Shown here: piece after piece, positions 46,859-56,637 of the stretch | Layout: every line of letters begins with the position of its first letter | How positions within the stretch are numbered: the stretch's first letter is position 1 | Assembly (NCBI RefSeq): GCF_902859725.1 | Contig: NZ_CADIJP010000008.1 | Span: 1 to 64,000 of the forward strand | Direction: 5' to 3' | Origin: Achromobacter mucicolens | GTDB lineage: Bacteria > Pseudomonadota > Gammaproteobacteria > Burkholderiales > Burkholderiaceae_B | DNA length: 64,000 nt | Translations under genes and position numbers: made by a program | The notes under the pieces: model-generated | Told to the model about the DNA's origin: nothing | Databases searched by the model: none | What the model saw: the letters and a program-made list of their open reading frames with translations, nothing else

Positions 46859-47845
46859 TTAGGGACGCTCCAGGCCCAGGGGCGGCCAGTTCTCGAGCTT
46901 CATGCCGAGGGTCAGGCCACGTGCAGCCAGCACTTCCTTGATCTCGTTGAGCGACTTGCGACCCAGGTTCGGGGTCTTGAGCAGCTCGTTTTCGGTACGC
47001 TGGATCAGGTCGCCGATGTAGTAGATGTTTTCGGCCTTCAGGCAGTTGGCCGAACGCACCGTCAGTTCCAGGTCGTCGACCGGGCGCAGCAGCACCGGAT
47101 CGATCTGCGGCGTGCCGCGGACCGGGGCTTCGTACGAATCGCCGGCGCCTTCCAGGGCGGCGAACACCGAGATCTGGTCCATCAGGATGCGGGCCGATTG
47201 GCGCACCGCTTCCTCGGGCGAGATCACGCCGTTGGTTTCGATGTCCAGAACCAGCTTGTCCAGGTCGGTGCGTTGTTCCACGCGGGCGCTTTCAACGGCG
47301 TAGCTCACGCGGCGAACCGGGCTGAACGAGGCGTCCAGAACGATGCGGCCGATGGTGTGCGTGCGGTCTTCCGACAGCGCGCGCACGTTGCCGGGCACAT
47401 AGCCGCGGCCCTTCTCGACCTTGATCTGCATTTCCAGCTTGCCCGCTTCCGTCAGGTTGCAGATGGCATGGCCGGGGTTGATGATTTCGACGTCGTGCGG
47501 CAGCTCGATGTCGCTGGCCAGCACGGTGCCGGCGCCAGACTTGCGCAGCACCAGCGTCACTTCGTCGCGGTTGTGCAGCTTGAAGACCACGCCCTTCAGG
47601 TTCAGCAGGATGTCGACGACATCTTCGCGAACGCCCGGGATGGTCGAGTATTCGTGCACCACACCGGTCATCTGGACTTCGGTCGGCGCGTAGCCGGTCA
47701 TCGAAGACAAGAGGATGCGGCGCAGGGCGTTGCCCAGCGTGTGACCGTAGCCACGCTCGAACGGCTCCATCACGATCTTGGCATGGTGCGTGCCGACCGG
47801 TTCGACTTCAATGGAGCGCGGCTTCAGGAAACCTTGAGTGGACAT
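46859..47845 (-). CDS. rpoA: RNA polymerase alpha subunit
   Basis: 328-residue subunit. The N-terminal domain (about 1-235) with [21 protein letters not shown] assembles the enzyme; a linker leads to the C-terminal domain (about 250-328) with [40 protein letters not shown], which binds UP elements and activators. It is separated from rpsD by 229 bp and from rplQ by 187 bp. Confidence 0.98.
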   Translation of the reverse strand: MSTQGFLKPRSIEVEPVGTHHAKIVMEPFERGYGHTLGNALRRILLSSMTGYAPTEVQMTGVVHEYSTIPGVREDVVDILLNLKGVVFKLHNRDEVTLVLRKSGAGTVLASDIELPHDVEIINPGHAICNLTEAGKLEMQIKVEKGRGYVPGNVRALSEDRTHTIGRIVLDASFSPVRRVSYAVESARVEQRTDLDKLVLDIETNGVISPEEAVRQSARILMDQISVFAALEGAGDSYEAPVRGTPQIDPVLLRPVDDLELTVRSANCLKAENIYYIGDLIQRTENELLKTPNLGRKSLNEIKEVLAARGLTLGMKLENWPPLGLERP

Positions 47846-48074
47846 GTACTGAATTCCTTTTCAATACCCTCGGCTCGTTACACCGATAAGGCTGATGGAC
47901 AGGGTGAGACGGTAAAGCTTGAAACACGGGCTGCGAAAAAGCCGCCCGATACTTACCGCAAAGCCCGCTCCACCAAAACGGCGAAAGCGGGCTGCTGCGG
48001 GACGTGCAAACGGGTCGACCGGGTCGCGGGACCAGCTTGCCAGCACCTTGCGAAGGAGGCGCCGGCAGGCGTGA
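47846..48074. other. 229-bp rpsD-rpoA spacer with hairpin
   Basis: No gene seen. It holds a hairpin of 8-bp arms AGCCCGCT/AGCGGGCT (47962-47969, 47986-47993), a short GTAACGAGCCGAGG stretch and the AAGGAATTC ribosome region of rpoA at its left end. A secondary promoter for rpoA-rplQ here is possible. Confidence 0.5.
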
Positions 48075-48698
48075 TTAACGCGAGTACAGTTCGACGACCA
48101 TCGATTCGTTGATGTCGCGAGCGACGTCAGCGCGATCGGGGGCCGACTTGAACGTGCCGGTCAGCTTGGCCGCGTCGACTTCCACCCACTGGGGGATGCC
48201 GATGCTGGTGGCCAGGTCGAGCGATTCCTTGATACGGCCTTGCTTCTTGGCCTTTTCGCGAACCGAGATGACGTCGCCAGCCTTGACCAGCATCGAAGCG
48301 ATGTCAGCCGTGTGGCCGTTCAGTTCGATGGCGCGGTGGCTCACCAGCTGGCGAGCTTCGGCGCGCGTCGAGCCGAAGCCCATGCGGTAGACGACGTTGT
48401 CCAGGCGCGATTCCAGCAGCTGGATCAGCGTTTCGCCGGTGTTGCCACGGCGACGCTCGGCTTCAGCGAAGTACTTGCGGAATTGCTTTTCCAGCACGCC
48501 GTACATGCGCTTGAGCTTTTGCTTTTCGCGCAGCTGCAGGCCGTAGTCGGAAGTGCGGGCACCCGAAGTGCGGCCGTGTTGGCCAGGCTTGGAATCCAGC
48601 TTGCACTTGGAATCCAGCGAGCGACGGGCGCTCTTCAGGAACAGGTCAGTACCCTCGCGGCGCGAGAGCTTGCATTTGGGTCCAATATAACGTGCCAT
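48075..48698 (-). CDS. rpsD: 30S ribosomal protein S4
   Basis: 207-residue primary 16S binding protein. It shows [21 protein letters not shown] at the start and the S4 RNA-binding domain ([31 protein letters not shown], about 95-125). The variant lacks the N-terminal zinc-type cysteine cluster. In Escherichia coli this protein represses the alpha operon; similar control may act here. Confidence 0.98.
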   Translation of the reverse strand: MARYIGPKCKLSRREGTDLFLKSARRSLDSKCKLDSKPGQHGRTSGARTSDYGLQLREKQKLKRMYGVLEKQFRKYFAEAERRRGNTGETLIQLLESRLDNVVYRMGFGSTRAEARQLVSHRAIELNGHTADIASMLVKAGDVISVREKAKKQGRIKESLDLATSIGIPQWVEVDAAKLTGTFKSAPDRADVARDINESMVVELYSR

Positions 48699-48709
48699 GT
48701 GGATTCCCT

Positions 48710-49111
48710 TTAGATACGACGACGCTTCGGCGGACGGCAGCCGTTGTGCGGAACGGGCGTGATGTCGGCGATGGACGAGATCTTGATGCCCAGCGCGTTC
48801 AGCGCGCGAACCGACGACTCGCGGCCAGGACCGGGGCCCTTGATGCGGACTTCCAGCGTCTTGATGCCGTACTCGAGCGCAACGCGGCCGGCCGTTTCAG
48901 CGGCAACCTGCGCGGCAAACGGGGTCGACTTACGCGAACCCTTGAAGCCAGCACCGCCCGACGTGGCCCACGACAGCGCGTTGCCCTGACGATCGGTGAT
49001 GGTGATGATGGTGTTGTTGAACGAAGCGTGAACGTGCGCGATGCCGTCCGAGACGTTCTTCTTGACCTTTTTGCGCACGCGCGAAGCGCCGCTGGTGGAA
49101 GCTTTCGCCAT
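48710..49111 (-). CDS. rpsK: 30S ribosomal protein S11
   Basis: 133-residue small subunit platform protein. [22 protein letters not shown] and the basic C-terminus [12 protein letters not shown] are standard. It lies 11 bp before rpsD and 15 bp after rpsM. Confidence 0.98.
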   Translation of the reverse strand: MAKASTSGASRVRKKVKKNVSDGIAHVHASFNNTIITITDRQGNALSWATSGGAGFKGSRKSTPFAAQVAAETAGRVALEYGIKTLEVRIKGPGPGRESSVRALNALGIKISSIADITPVPHNGCRPPKRRRI

Positions 49112-49126
49112 AATCCTGTTCCTCGA

Positions 49127-49492
49127 TTATTTCTTCAGGGACGCAGCAGCACGACGCGGGCCCTTGCGGGTCCGGGCGTTGGTGCGAGTGCGCTGGCCGC
49201 GCACGGGCAAACCGCGCTTGTGACGCATACCGCGGTAGGTTCCCAGGTCGATCAAACGCTTGATCGAGAGCTGTACTTCACGACGCAGGTCGCCTTCAAC
49301 CGTGAACAAACCAACATGTTCGCGGACGCGTTCCAATTCAGCGTCGCTCAGATCCTTGACCTTTTTGTCAAAGGGTACGTTTGCCGCTTCGCAAATCTTG
49401 CGAGCGCGCGTACGACCGATGCCAAAAATGGCGGTCAGGCCGATCTCGGCGTGCTGTTGCGGCGGAATGTTAATGCCAGCAATACGGGCCAT
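49127..49492 (-). CDS. rpsM: 30S ribosomal protein S13
   Basis: 121-residue small subunit head protein. [20 protein letters not shown] and the [18 protein letters not shown] tail that contacts P-site tRNA are clear. A 43-bp gap separates it from rpmJ. Confidence 0.98.
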   Translation of the reverse strand: MARIAGINIPPQQHAEIGLTAIFGIGRTRARKICEAANVPFDKKVKDLSDAELERVREHVGLFTVEGDLRREVQLSIKRLIDLGTYRGMRHKRGLPVRGQRTRTNARTRKGPRRAAASLKK

Positions 49493-49535
49493 GACTGTTC
49501 CTTGAATAAATCCGTTGCGTAGTCGCTAACCCGAG

Positions 49536-49649
49536 TTAGCCTTGACGCTGCTTGTGACGCGGGTCGGTGCAGATAACGCGCACCACGCCGTGACGTTTGA
49601 TAACTTTGCAGTTGCGGCAGATCCGCTTAACCGATGCCATTACTTTCAT
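49536..49649 (-). CDS. rpmJ: 50S ribosomal protein L36
   Basis: 37-residue protein beginning [20 protein letters not shown] and ending in [13 protein letters not shown]. The zinc ribbon residues (CxxC, C and H) are intact, so this is the zinc-containing type. It lies between infA and rpsM, the usual betaproteobacterial order. Confidence 0.97.
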
Positions 49650-49683
49650 GGTTGACTCCTAATTTTCCGTAATCCGGTTTCGC

Positions 49684-49902
49684 TCACTTGGAGCGGAAAA
49701 CAATCCTGGCTCGCGTCAGATCATAGGGCGTGAGCTCCACTGTGACCTTGTCACCCGGCAGGATCCGGATGTAATGCATACGCATCTTGCCGGAAATATG
49801 GCCCAACACCACGTGGCCGTTTTCGAGCTTGACGCGAAATGTCGCGTTCGGGAGGTTCTCAAGAACCTCACCTTGCATCTGAATGACGTCGTCCTTGGAC
49901 AT
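49684..49902 (-). CDS. infA: Translation initiation factor IF-1
   Basis: 72-residue OB-fold factor that binds the 30S A site. [19 protein letters not shown] and [33 protein letters not shown] are diagnostic. It starts 8 bp after secY; longer in-frame starts fall inside secY and are rejected. Confidence 0.97.
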   Translation of the reverse strand: MSKDDVIQMQGEVLENLPNATFRVKLENGHVVLGHISGKMRMHYIRILPGDKVTVELTPYDLTRARIVFRSK

Positions 49903-49910
49903 TCTTTTGC

Positions 49911-51236
49911 TTACCGCATCGGCAAACCCGCGCCCTTGAAGTTGGCCTTCTTGAGCAACGAGTCGTACTGGTGAGACATCATGTAGGCCTGAACCTGCGC
50001 CATGAAATCCATCGTCACCACCACAATGATCAACAGAGACGTACCACCGAAGTAGAAGGGAACGTTCCAGCGCATCACCAAGAATTCCGGCAACAGGCAC
50101 ACCAACGTGATGTAGATGGCACCTGCGAGCGTCAAACGCATCAGGATCTTGTCGATGTAGCGCGCCGTTTGCTCGCCCGGACGGATGCCCGGAACAAACG
50201 CACCACTCTTCTTCAGGTTGTCCGCCGTTTCGCGGCTGTTGAAAACCAGAGCCGTGTAGAAAAAGCAGAAGAAAATAATCGCGACCGAGTACAGCGTGAT
50301 GTAGAGCGGTTGACGAGGCGACAGGGCCGCAGCCAGGTCGCTAAGCCAGCGCATGTTCTCGCTGCTGGAGAACCAGCTCGTGATCGTGGCCGGGAACAGA
50401 ATGATCGACGACGCGAAGATCGGCGGAATCACCCCTGCCATGTTCAGCTTCAGCGGCAGATGCGAGCTCTGACCACCGTAGACCTTGTTGCCGACCTGAC
50501 GCTTGGCGTAGTTCACCGTGATCTTGCGCTGTCCGCGTTCCACGAACACCACAAAAGCGGTAACCAGCACCACCAGAGCCACGATGAACAGCGCCGAAAG
50601 CACAGACATCGCGTTGGTGCGGACCAGGTCCAGCAGTGCAGCCAGCGCCGCGGGCAGACCCGCAACGATACCTGCGAAGATCAGGATGGAGATCCCGTTG
50701 CCCAGACCGCGCTCCGTGATCTGCTCACCCAGCCACATGACGAACATGGTGCCGGTGACCAAGGTCACGACGGTCGTGAAGCGGAACAGCATGCCCGGAT
50801 CGATCACCAGTCCCTGTTGGGACTCCAACGCCACCGAAATGCCCACTGCTTGCACCAGCGCCAGCACGACCGTGCCGTAGCGGGTGTATTGGGTAATCTT
50901 CCGACGACCGGATTCGCCCTCTTTCTTGAGCGCTTCCAGCGACGGCACCACCACCGACATCAACTGCATGATGATGGATGCCGAAATGTACGGCATGATC
51001 CCCAGGGCAAAAATCGAGAAACGCGAGAGCGCCCCGCCCGAGAACATGTTGAACAGGCCCAGGATCCCGCCCTGGTTCTGACGGAACAAGTCCGCCAGCG
51101 CGTCCGGGTTGATACCCGGAACCGGGATGTGTGTACCCAAACGGTAAACCACCAGGGCGAGCACCAGGAACACCAGACGGCGCTTCAAATCGCCGTATCG
51201 TGCTCCGGATTTGCCCAATGCCTGCGCGTTAGCCAC
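49911..51236 (-). CDS. secY: Protein translocase subunit SecY
   Basis: 441-residue core of the SecYEG translocon with ten membrane helices. [24 protein letters not shown], the plug/helix 2 region [21 protein letters not shown] and the [23 protein letters not shown] loop are standard. It inserts and exports proteins with SecA and the ribosome. Placed between rplO and infA as usual. Confidence 0.98.
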   Translation of the reverse strand: MANAQALGKSGARYGDLKRRLVFLVLALVVYRLGTHIPVPGINPDALADLFRQNQGGILGLFNMFSGGALSRFSIFALGIMPYISASIIMQLMSVVVPSLEALKKEGESGRRKITQYTRYGTVVLALVQAVGISVALESQQGLVIDPGMLFRFTTVVTLVTGTMFVMWLGEQITERGLGNGISILIFAGIVAGLPAALAALLDLVRTNAMSVLSALFIVALVVLVTAFVVFVERGQRKITVNYAKRQVGNKVYGGQSSHLPLKLNMAGVIPPIFASSIILFPATITSWFSSSENMRWLSDLAAALSPRQPLYITLYSVAIIFFCFFYTALVFNSRETADNLKKSGAFVPGIRPGEQTARYIDKILMRLTLAGAIYITLVCLLPEFLVMRWNVPFYFGGTSLLIIVVVTMDFMAQVQAYMMSHQYDSLLKKANFKGAGLPMR

Positions 51237-51249
51237 TCGTCACCTCTGA

Positions 51250-51690
51250 TCAAGCAAGCGAGCCGCCCGCGGCTTCGATGGCGGCGCGAGCGCCGGCCGT
51301 CGCGGTAATGCCCTTGAGCACGACCTTGCGCGAGAGTTCACCAGACTTGATGACCTTGGCGTAACGAACCGCCTGGCCAATCACGCCGGCCGCCTTCAGC
51401 GCTTGCACATCGATTTCGTCGATGGGCAGGGCTTCGAGGTCCGACAAGAGAACTTGTGCATACAGGTGTTGACCCAGCGGGGTGAAACCACGCTTGGGCA
51501 GGCGACGTTGCAGCGGCATTTGACCGCCTTCGAAGCCAACCTTGTGGAAACCGCCCGAGCGCGACTTCTGACCCTTGTGGCCACGGCCGGCGGTCTTACC
51601 CAGACCCGAACCGATGCCACGGCCGACGCGGCGCTTGGCGTGCTTGCTGCCCTCGGCGGGCTTCAGCGTATTAAGTTGCATATCCGACAT
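51250..51690 (-). CDS. rplO: 50S ribosomal protein L15
   Basis: 146-residue protein with the Gly/Arg-rich N-terminal extension ([21 protein letters not shown]) and the [18 protein letters not shown] motif. It binds 23S rRNA late in assembly. 13 bp before secY. Confidence 0.98.
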   Translation of the reverse strand: MSDMQLNTLKPAEGSKHAKRRVGRGIGSGLGKTAGRGHKGQKSRSGGFHKVGFEGGQMPLQRRLPKRGFTPLGQHLYAQVLLSDLEALPIDEIDVQALKAAGVIGQAVRYAKVIKSGELSRKVVLKGITATAGARAAIEAAGGSLA

Positions 51691-51699
51691 GGTGATTCC

Positions 51700-51885
51700 T
51701 TAGGCTTCCGAGACGGAAACGAGATAATCCACCTTACGGATCATCCCACGCACCTCGGGCGTATCGACCAGCACGCGGCTGCTGTTGATGCGACCCAAGC
51801 CCAAACCGCGAACCGTATCACGGTGCGATTGCTTGGTACCGATCACCGAGCGCACGAGGGTCACTTTGATCTGCTTCTGAGCCAT
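51700..51885 (-). CDS. rpmD: 50S ribosomal protein L30
   Basis: 61-residue protein with the [23 protein letters not shown] signature. It starts 3 bp after rpsE, so coupled translation is likely. Confidence 0.97.
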   Translation of the reverse strand: MAQKQIKVTLVRSVIGTKQSHRDTVRGLGLGRINSSRVLVDTPEVRGMIRKVDYLVSVSEA

Positions 51886-51888
51886 GAT

Positions 51889-52410
51889 TTACCCCAGGAT
51901 TTCTTCGACCGTCTTGCCGCGCTTGGCAGCAACATCGGCCGGGGTCAGGGAGGCGCGCAGGCCGTTCAACGTGGCGCGAACCATGTTGTAGGGGTTGCTC
52001 GAGCCCAGGCTCTTGGCAACCACGTTACGCACACCCATCACTTCGAAAATAGCGCGCATCGGGCCGCCGGCGATAACGCCAGTACCTTCAGCAGCGGGCG
52101 AAATCAGCACGGTAGCGGCGCCATGCTTGCCAACCACGGTGTGGTGCAGCGTGCCGTTCTTCAGAGCGACCTTGAACATGCCGCGACGGGCTTGTTCCAT
52201 GGCCTTCTGAACGGACACCGGCACTTCACGCGCCTTGCCCTTACCCATGCCGATGCGGCCATCGCCATCGCCAACCACGGTCAGCGCGGCAAAGCTCATG
52301 GTGCGACCACCCTTGACCACTTTGCTCACGCGGTTGACCGCGATCATCTTTTCGCGGAGGCCGTCATCGTTCTCTTTTTCCGCGGCGTTCTTGCCTTGTA
52401 CTTTAGCCAT
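51889..52410 (-). CDS. rpsE: 30S ribosomal protein S5
   Basis: 173-residue protein involved in decoding accuracy. The double-stranded RNA-binding-like N domain with [36 protein letters not shown] and the C-terminal [19 protein letters not shown] are clear. Confidence 0.98.
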   Translation of the reverse strand: MAKVQGKNAAEKENDDGLREKMIAVNRVSKVVKGGRTMSFAALTVVGDGDGRIGMGKGKAREVPVSVQKAMEQARRGMFKVALKNGTLHHTVVGKHGAATVLISPAAEGTGVIAGGPMRAIFEVMGVRNVVAKSLGSSNPYNMVRATLNGLRASLTPADVAAKRGKTVEEILG

Positions 52411-52425
52411 TTGACAGATCCTCGC

Positions 52426-52791
52426 TTAGAACTTCAGGCCGGCTTCACGCGCGGCATCGGCCAGCGCCTTGACGCGGCCATGGTAACGAAAGCCCGAGCG
52501 ATCGAAAGCGACCAGTTCGATACCGGCAGCCTTGGCCTTTTCAGCCACGCGCTTGCCAACCAGCGTCGCAGCGGCTTTGTTGCCACCCTGACCGGTTTGG
52601 CCGGCCAGTTGCGCACGCACTTCGGCTTCCACCGTCGAGGCGCTGACCAGAACGCGATCGCCTTCCGGCGAAATGATGTTGGCGTAGATGTGCTGGTTCG
52701 AGCGGAAAATCGAGAGGCGATGAACGCGCAGCTCGTTGATCTTCCGGCGAGTCGGAACCGCACGACGCAAACGGGAAACTTTTTTGTCCAT
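52426..52791 (-). CDS. rplR: 50S ribosomal protein L18
   Basis: 121-residue 5S rRNA-binding protein. [32 protein letters not shown] and [24 protein letters not shown] are standard. Confidence 0.98.
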   Translation of the reverse strand: MDKKVSRLRRAVPTRRKINELRVHRLSIFRSNQHIYANIISPEGDRVLVSASTVEAEVRAQLAGQTGQGGNKAAATLVGKRVAEKAKAAGIELVAFDRSGFRYHGRVKALADAAREAGLKF

Positions 52792-52812
52792 GATTCGTCC
52801 TTGCGTGCGCCG

Positions 52813-53346
52813 TTATTTCTTCTTGGTTTCTTTGATGACGACGCGTTCGTCCGAGTAACGCACGCCCTTGCCCTTGTAGGGTTCGGGTTCGCGGTACGCG
52901 CGGATTTCAGCGGCCACCTGACCGACGACTTGCTTGTTGGAGCCCTTGATGACGATTTCCGTCTGGGTGGGGCATTCGGCCTTGATGCCGGCCGGCAACT
53001 GATGCAAAACGTCGTGCGAGAAACCGAGCTGCAGCTTAACGGCGTCGCCTTGAACCGAGGCGCGGTAACCCACGCCGACCAGGTTCAGCTTGCGCTCGAA
53101 TCCCTTGCTCACACCGTTGACCATGTTGGCCACCAGCGCGCGCACGGTGCCCGACATGGCATTGGCGTGACGGGAATCGTTGGCAGCGACAAACGTGAGC
53201 TTGCCACCGTCCAGCGAAATCGTGACGTCGCCAGTCAGGGGTTGGGTCAAGGAGCCCAGCGGGCCCTTGACGGTGATCTGATCCTGCTTGATGTCAGCTT
53301 CGACACCCTTGGGCAGTTCGACCGGATACTTAGCGATACGTGACAT
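52813..53346 (-). CDS. rplF: 50S ribosomal protein L6
   Basis: 177-residue protein near the factor-binding site. [19 protein letters not shown] at the start and the C-terminal [23 protein letters not shown] are diagnostic. 21 bp before rplR. Confidence 0.98.
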   Translation of the reverse strand: MSRIAKYPVELPKGVEADIKQDQITVKGPLGSLTQPLTGDVTISLDGGKLTFVAANDSRHANAMSGTVRALVANMVNGVSKGFERKLNLVGVGYRASVQGDAVKLQLGFSHDVLHQLPAGIKAECPTQTEIVIKGSNKQVVGQVAAEIRAYREPEPYKGKGVRYSDERVVIKETKKK

Positions 53347-53358
53347 TCGAATCTCTCC

Positions 53359-53754
53359 TTAGGCCACGTAGCACAGCACTTCGCCGCCGACGCCGTTGGC
53401 GCGAGCCTTACGGTCGGTCATGACGCCGCGCGAGGTCGAAACGATAGCCACGCCCAGGCCGTTCATGACCTGAGGAATGCTGGTACGGCCCTTGTAGATA
53501 CGCAGACCAGGACGCGAGACGCGTTCGATGCGCTCGATGACCGGACGGCCAGCGTAGTACTTCAGGGTGATCTCGAGCTCAGGCTTGGCCTGGGTGCCCT
53601 TGATTTCAAAGCTGTCGATGTAGCCTTCGTCCTTCAGCACAGCGGCAATAGCCGCCTTCAGCTTCGAGGAGGGCATGCTCACCGTAACTTTGTCCACTTG
53701 CTGCGCATTGCGAATGCGGGTCAGCATATCGGCGATGGGATCGCTCATGCTCAT
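53359..53754 (-). CDS. rpsH: 30S ribosomal protein S8
   Basis: 131-residue protein. [19 protein letters not shown] and the C-terminal [26 protein letters not shown] are standard. In Escherichia coli S8 represses the spc operon. ATG at 53754 gives the standard length; a start farther up at 53799 would overlap rpsN and is rejected. Confidence 0.97.
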   Translation of the reverse strand: MSMSDPIADMLTRIRNAQQVDKVTVSMPSSKLKAAIAAVLKDEGYIDSFEIKGTQAKPELEITLKYYAGRPVIERIERVSRPGLRIYKGRTSIPQVMNGLGVAIVSTSRGVMTDRKARANGVGGEVLCYVA

Positions 53755-53764
53755 ATTGTTTCTC

Positions 53765-54070
53765 CTACCAGCTGGCCTTGGTGATGCCGGGGATTTCACC
53801 CTTCATCGCCATTTCACGCAGTTTGTGGCGCGTCAGACCGAACTTGCGGAACACACCGCGAGGACGACCGGTGACCACGCAACGGTTGCGTTGACGCGTC
53901 GGGTTGGCATTGCGCGGCAGCTGTTGCAGCTTGAGCCGAGCTTGGTAACGTTCTTCGTCGGTCTTCGACTGGTCGTCGATGATCGCCTTCAACTCAGCGC
54001 GCTTGGCAGCGAACTTGTCAGCCAGCTTGGCGCGCTTGATGTCGCGATTGATGAGGGAAAGTTTAGCCAC
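53765..54070 (-). CDS. rpsN: 30S ribosomal protein S14
   Basis: 101-residue long-form S14. It has a single cysteine in [19 protein letters not shown], so it is the zinc-free type. Ends [12 protein letters not shown] as expected. Confidence 0.98.
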   Translation of the reverse strand: MAKLSLINRDIKRAKLADKFAAKRAELKAIIDDQSKTDEERYQARLKLQQLPRNANPTRQRNRCVVTGRPRGVFRKFGLTRHKLREMAMKGEIPGITKASW

Positions 54071-54082
54071 GTCATCAGCCCC

Positions 54083-54622
54083 TTAGTTACGGAACGGGAA
54101 GCTGAAGGCCGTCAACAGCGCCTTGGCTTCTTCGTCGGTCTTCGCGGAGGTGGTGATGCTGATGTTCAGCCCACGCAGCGCGTCGATCTTGTCGTACTCG
54201 ATTTCGGGGAAAATGATCTGCTCTTTCACCCCGATGTTGTAGTTGCCACGGCCGTCGAACGCACGACCCGAGATACCGCGGAAGTCGCGCACGCGAGGCA
54301 GCGCAACCGCCACCAGGCGATCCAGGAATTCGTACATGCGTTGACCACGCAGCGTGACCATGCAACCAATCGGGTAGTTTTCGCGGATCTTGAAACCGGC
54401 GATAGCCTTCTTGGTCTTCGTCACGACAGGCTTTTGGCCGGCGATCTTGGTCAGATCCGACACAGCGTGTTCAATGACTTTCTTGTCGGAGACCGCTTCC
54501 GAGACACCCATGTTCAGGGTGATCTTGGTGATGCGCGGCACTTCCATGACGCTCTTGTAGCCAAACTTGGCCTGCAGGTCGCCAGCGACCTTGCTCTTGT
54601 AGAAATCTTGCAAACGAGACAT
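54083..54622 (-). CDS. rplE: 50S ribosomal protein L5
   Basis: 179-residue 5S rRNA-binding protein. It shows [43 protein letters not shown] and [28 protein letters not shown]. 12 bp gaps on both sides. Confidence 0.98.
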   Translation of the reverse strand: MSRLQDFYKSKVAGDLQAKFGYKSVMEVPRITKITLNMGVSEAVSDKKVIEHAVSDLTKIAGQKPVVTKTKKAIAGFKIRENYPIGCMVTLRGQRMYEFLDRLVAVALPRVRDFRGISGRAFDGRGNYNIGVKEQIIFPEIEYDKIDALRGLNISITTSAKTDEEAKALLTAFSFPFRN

Positions 54623-54634
54623 GTCTATCGCCCC

Positions 54635-54955
54635 TTACGCCTTGGCGCCGACAACGGCACCATTGGAACGGAACACGCGGACCTTGCGACCTTCGACTTC
54701 TTGAACGCCCACGCGGTCGCCACGACCGGTTGCGGGGTTGAAGAGCGCCACATTCGAGATGTGGATCGGCATGGTCTTTTCGACAATCCCGCCCGGGTTG
54801 TTAGCCATCGGGTTGGCTTTCACGTGCTTCTTGGCAACGTTGACGCCTTCGACCAGGACGTGGTCGGCGCCAACGCGGGCCAGCACGGTACCGCGACGCT
54901 TCTTGTCGCGGCCGGTCAGGACGATGACTTCGTCGCCTTTACGAATGTTGTTCAT
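54635..54955 (-). CDS. rplX: 50S ribosomal protein L24
   Basis: 106-residue assembly initiator with a KOW motif ([22 protein letters not shown] near the start) and [12 protein letters not shown]. Standard position between rplN and rplE. Confidence 0.98.
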   Translation of the reverse strand: MNNIRKGDEVIVLTGRDKKRRGTVLARVGADHVLVEGVNVAKKHVKANPMANNPGGIVEKTMPIHISNVALFNPATGRGDRVGVQEVEGRKVRVFRSNGAVVGAKA

Positions 54956-54966
54956 CGTAGGGCTCC

Positions 54967-55335
54967 TTACAGCACTTCCGGGGCCAGCGACACGATCTTC
55001 ATGAACTTCTCGGTACGCAGTTCACGCGTAACGGGTCCGAAGATGCGGGTGCCGATAGGCTCCAGCTTGGCGTTGAGCAACACGGCGGCATTGCCACCGA
55101 AACGAATCAGCGAACCGTCTTTACGGCGCACGCCCTTGGCGGTACGAACCACCACGGCATTGTAAATTTCGCCTTTCTTGACGCGTCCGCGCGGAGCCGC
55201 ATCTTTGACGCTCACCTTGATGATGTCGCCGATACCGGCATAACGGCGCTTGGAGCCACCGAGCACCTTAATGCACATGACATGACGCGCACCAGTGTTA
55301 TCGGCCACGTCCAGCGTGGTCTGCATTTGGATCAT
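54967..55335 (-). CDS. rplN: 50S ribosomal protein L14
   Basis: 122-residue protein with [39 protein letters not shown] and [18 protein letters not shown]. It is the first gene of the operon here. Normally rpsQ (S17) and other S10-operon genes precede it closely; in this window a 343-bp promoter region and an unrelated gene lie upstream. Confidence 0.98.
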   Translation of the reverse strand: MIQMQTTLDVADNTGARHVMCIKVLGGSKRRYAGIGDIIKVSVKDAAPRGRVKKGEIYNAVVVRTAKGVRRKDGSLIRFGGNAAVLLNAKLEPIGTRIFGPVTRELRTEKFMKIVSLAPEVL

Positions 55336-55578
55336 GATTTTTCCTGTTCCAACTTAACTGGAAATACGGTTTTCCCAACAAGGGAACACTGCAATTCCTG
55401 CCAGTTTTGGTCCCGTCAGGTCAGCCGCCCTGCTTTTATGTCGGCAAGTCCATAACTACTTGGACCAGCAACCGGTTGGCAACGCAACGACCCTGGGTTG
55501 AAATCCTGCGGGTATTCCCCCCGACGCGCTCATCTAGCCTTCGGCTTCGATGAATCGACAATCTGGGAAAGCTGATAA

Positions 55579-55607
55579 TTCTAACGTGGTTAATTTTTGA
55601 GCGCAAG
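55579..55607 (-). promoter_or_regulatory. Sigma70-type promoter of the rplN operon
   Basis: On the minus strand TTGCGC (55607-55602), an ideal 17-bp spacer, then TAGAAT (55584-55579). The spacer is AT-rich. It is placed about 245 bp upstream of rplN and just past the hydroxylase gene's hairpin, which fits a strong constitutive start for the 18-gene operon. Confidence 0.7.
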
Positions 55608-55639
55608 CACTTTGTTGGGATTGCGCACAAAAGACCACG

Positions 55640-55655
55640 CCCCCTGTCAAGGGGG
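55640..55655 (-). terminator. Short hairpin after the hydroxylase gene
   Basis: CCCCC (55640-55644) and GGGGG (55651-55655) with a 6-nt loop, 23 bp past the stop of the hydroxylase gene and followed, after a GCGTGGTC spacer, by TTTT on the minus strand. Weak. Confidence 0.45.
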
Positions 55656-55678
55656 TCGGTTTGGCGGGCCATCCGCCC

Positions 55679-56434
55679 CTATTTCTGGCGGTAGTAGCCC
55701 TTCTCCCAGGCGTCATGATTTGCCTTGCCGCGACGGATTTCGTCCGTGAACGGCGCAGCCATGAGCACCAGGCGATTCAACCATTTTACAGGAGCGCGGC
55801 AAGGACGCTCGAAGTCCACGAAAAGCACGGCCCGCAGGCCGTCGGTGTCGTTGTGCACCTGATGGGGATACAGGTCGTCGAAGACGACAGCCTGACCTTC
55901 GCGCCAGCTATAGCGTTCGCCGCCCACCTCGATCCAGCACTGCTCGGGCGGCTCGGGGACGACCAGGCCCAGGTGCAGGCGCAACACGCCGTTGTACGGC
56001 CCCGTGTGCAGCGGAATACGCTTGCCGGCCTCAAGGATGGAAAAGAAGGCGGTGCGGATGCCCGGAATGTCCTGCAGCGCACGGGCAGTAGCCGGGCAGC
56101 GCGCAAGATTGCGTTCGGAGCGCAGGCCGTAGCCCATGAAGACGAAGGTCTTCCATTGGTCGTCGGACGTGATCATGCCCACGTCCGGTGAAATCTGATG
56201 GAAGGCAGGCAAGGCCTGGCGGTCGGCCAGGAGGCCGGTCAGTTCGGCGCGGATGGCGGGCGCCCGCGCTTCGAGGGCGGCAATCCAGGGGAACTGGCTG
56301 TTCTGGAATATGGGTTTGTCGCCAACCAGCGAGGCCTGCGCGATGCGCTGGCGCAGCCAGTCGATGAAACCGAAAAACACCCGGGAGTAGAGGCTGGGAT
56401 GGGTGGCCGGGCGCGCATCGACGGGTTGCACCAT
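55679..56434 (-). CDS. Aspartyl/asparaginyl beta-hydroxylase domain protein (LpxO-like)
   Basis: 251-residue Fe(II)/2-oxoglutarate oxygenase. The AspH motif PLHTGPYNGVLRLHLGL (141-157) carries H143, R152 and H154; FDDLYPHQVHN (185-195) carries the second iron histidine H191. Members hydroxylate protein Asp/Asn or, as LpxO, the 2-position of lipid A acyl chains; this one could do either. The N-terminus has a moderately hydrophobic segment near 15-30. I choose ATG at 56434 (MVQPVDARP); an in-frame start at 56527 adds 31 residues. It lies upstream of, and reads toward, the ribosomal operon. Confidence 0.83.
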   Translation of the reverse strand: MVQPVDARPATHPSLYSRVFFGFIDWLRQRIAQASLVGDKPIFQNSQFPWIAALEARAPAIRAELTGLLADRQALPAFHQISPDVGMITSDDQWKTFVFMGYGLRSERNLARCPATARALQDIPGIRTAFFSILEAGKRIPLHTGPYNGVLRLHLGLVVPEPPEQCWIEVGGERYSWREGQAVVFDDLYPHQVHNDTDGLRAVLFVDFERPCRAPVKWLNRLVLMAAPFTDEIRRGKANHDAWEKGYYRQK

Positions 56435-56637
56435 AGGTAGAAGAAAAGACAGCCGAAGATTCCCTATTTTTGCCCCTGGCGATGCGCGCGCGCAAGCGTG
56501 CGATGAGCCCAATGGCCCCAAGCTCACATCGGGGATTGGCTCCGTTTGACCGGGACAAGCTGGTTTAGACTGCCGTGGGCAGCAGCAGCCGCTGCTCCTT
56601 TCCGCTACCCATTCCTATTTCTCAAGGAACGACAGGC

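Larger units (their letters stand above)
55336..55678 (-). other. 343-bp leader/promoter region of the ribosomal operon
   Basis: It contains the promoter at 55579-55607, the short terminator-like hairpin of the hydroxylase gene at 55640-55655 and a leader of about 235 nt between the probable transcription start and rplN. A 25-codon frame (55533 to 55456, minus) lies in the leader but I cannot support it as a gene. No larger gene is seen. Confidence 0.65.

Noticed and set aside
51403-53343. 646-codon frame opposite rplO-rplF
   Set aside because: It spans five ribosomal protein genes on the other strand, all with standard length and motifs.
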